Below are positions 63,539 to 64,000 of a stretch of 64,000 nt of DNA, in pieces. This stretch comes from Entomortierella parvispora. Lineage: Eukaryota; Mortierellomycota; Mortierellomycetes; Mortierellales; Mortierellaceae. The stretch lies in the NCBI GenBank assembly GCA_963573315.1, contig OY752150.1:1240001-1304000 (forward strand). The letters are read 5' to 3'. Under the pieces are notes generated by a model that was not told where the DNA came from, ran no database searches, and saw only the letters and a list, made by a program, of their open reading frames with translations. The translations under genes were made by a program, and so were the position numbers. Position 1 is the first letter of the stretch; each line of letters begins with the position of its first letter.

Positions 63539-64000
63539 TAAAGCAACCTAGCGATAATAAAATTGCCGGGGGTGTGCAGAAAGACCATGCAGTCGTCTTT
63601 CATTCTTTCCTCCTCATGAAGCTACCATAATACAATAGTGATCCCCAAACGCGCCATTGTCGTCCATTAATGCGACTCGCTCGACCAACCAGGCACCTCT
63701 ACCATTGGTAGTAAAACAAGGTAAGATGAAAATACAGTTCAGCTAGAATTGACACCTCCACGCCCGATTGAGTGGCCCTGCTTCTTCGGTTCCAACAGAT
63801 ACACTACGCGGCTCTGCCGAATGGTAGAAGTGGCCTGGAAGTTTGTGGTTGTTGATTTGTTGTACATTACACCCTTTGCTCCAGCAGATATAATTTGATC
63901 TGCATCTGGCGCGAAATGGTGTTTGAAGATGACATTGAGTGATTTGTTTTGTCGACTCTGCGTCCATTATAGTGGCCCCGCTTCTTCGGTTCCAGCAGAT
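63539..64000. other. Right-edge region with a 30-bp direct repeat at 200-bp spacing
   Basis: Contains AATAATAAAATTG (63552-63564) as a likely poly(A) region for the Sel1 gene. AGTGGCCCTGCTTCTTCGGT at 63771 (to 63800) recurs at 63971 (to 64000) with 28 of 30 bases equal, exactly 200 bp apart. It may be the start of a tandem repeat or part of an element cut by the window edge. The open frame 63743-63967 on the minus strand has no recognisable feature. Confidence 0.55.

Noticed and set aside
1-64000. tRNA, rRNA or CRISPR features
   Set aside because: No cloverleaf, rRNA core or spaced direct-repeat array was recognised on either strand by reading; a covariance-model scan would be needed to exclude degenerate tRNAs.

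Overview
The window looks like nuclear DNA of an early-diverging filamentous fungus, most likely a Mortierella-type Mucoromycota. That placement is an inference from short GT-AG introns with CTAAC-like branch sites, pyrimidine-rich leaders and the gene set (Rtf1, Gln-rich bZIP, membrane kelch protein, Hsp70-12-like protein, fungal Na+/H+ antiporter, very long Sel1-repeat protein). No search was run.

Layout. 1-1232 is the end of an autonomous Mutator-like transposon (MULE) running off the left edge. It interrupts copy A of a gene family at 1202-2368 (minus). 3488-9184 holds two conserved genes: RTF1 (plus, five exons) and a cysteine-free bZIP factor (minus, two exons). 9185-14128 has no convincing gene but holds two segments duplicated elsewhere in the window. 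14.3-47.0 kb is a head-to-tail array of nine more copies (B-J) of the family, spaced about 2.9-4.7 kb apart. Seven have full-length ORFs (B, C, D, E, F, G, J) and two are decayed (H, I). A 730-bp non-autonomous MULE sits between C and D. 48.0-63.5 kb is ordinary single-copy territory: a kelch/transmembrane protein (minus), an Hsp70-12-like protein, a plasma-membrane-type Na+/H+ antiporter and a 1231-residue Sel1-repeat protein (all plus).

The array is the notable content. Each intact member is a predicted secreted protein of about 560-630 residues. The order is signal peptide, an NVS sequon, a His-rich patch, an 11-cysteine domain built from CKxACxSGExx units, a long alternating Thr-Ala tract, a four-cysteine island, a second Thr-Ala tract and a six-cysteine tail that reuses the N-terminal motif. 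I recognise no described family. The whole unit, including regulatory and downstream DNA, was amplified. A 17-bp dyad lies about 150 bp before most start codons, and a GC-rich hairpin with apparent compensatory changes lies about 480-710 bp upstream of nine of the ten copies. The copies show gene conversion, unequal exchange, frameshifts and transposon interruption, which is the pattern of birth-and-death evolution.
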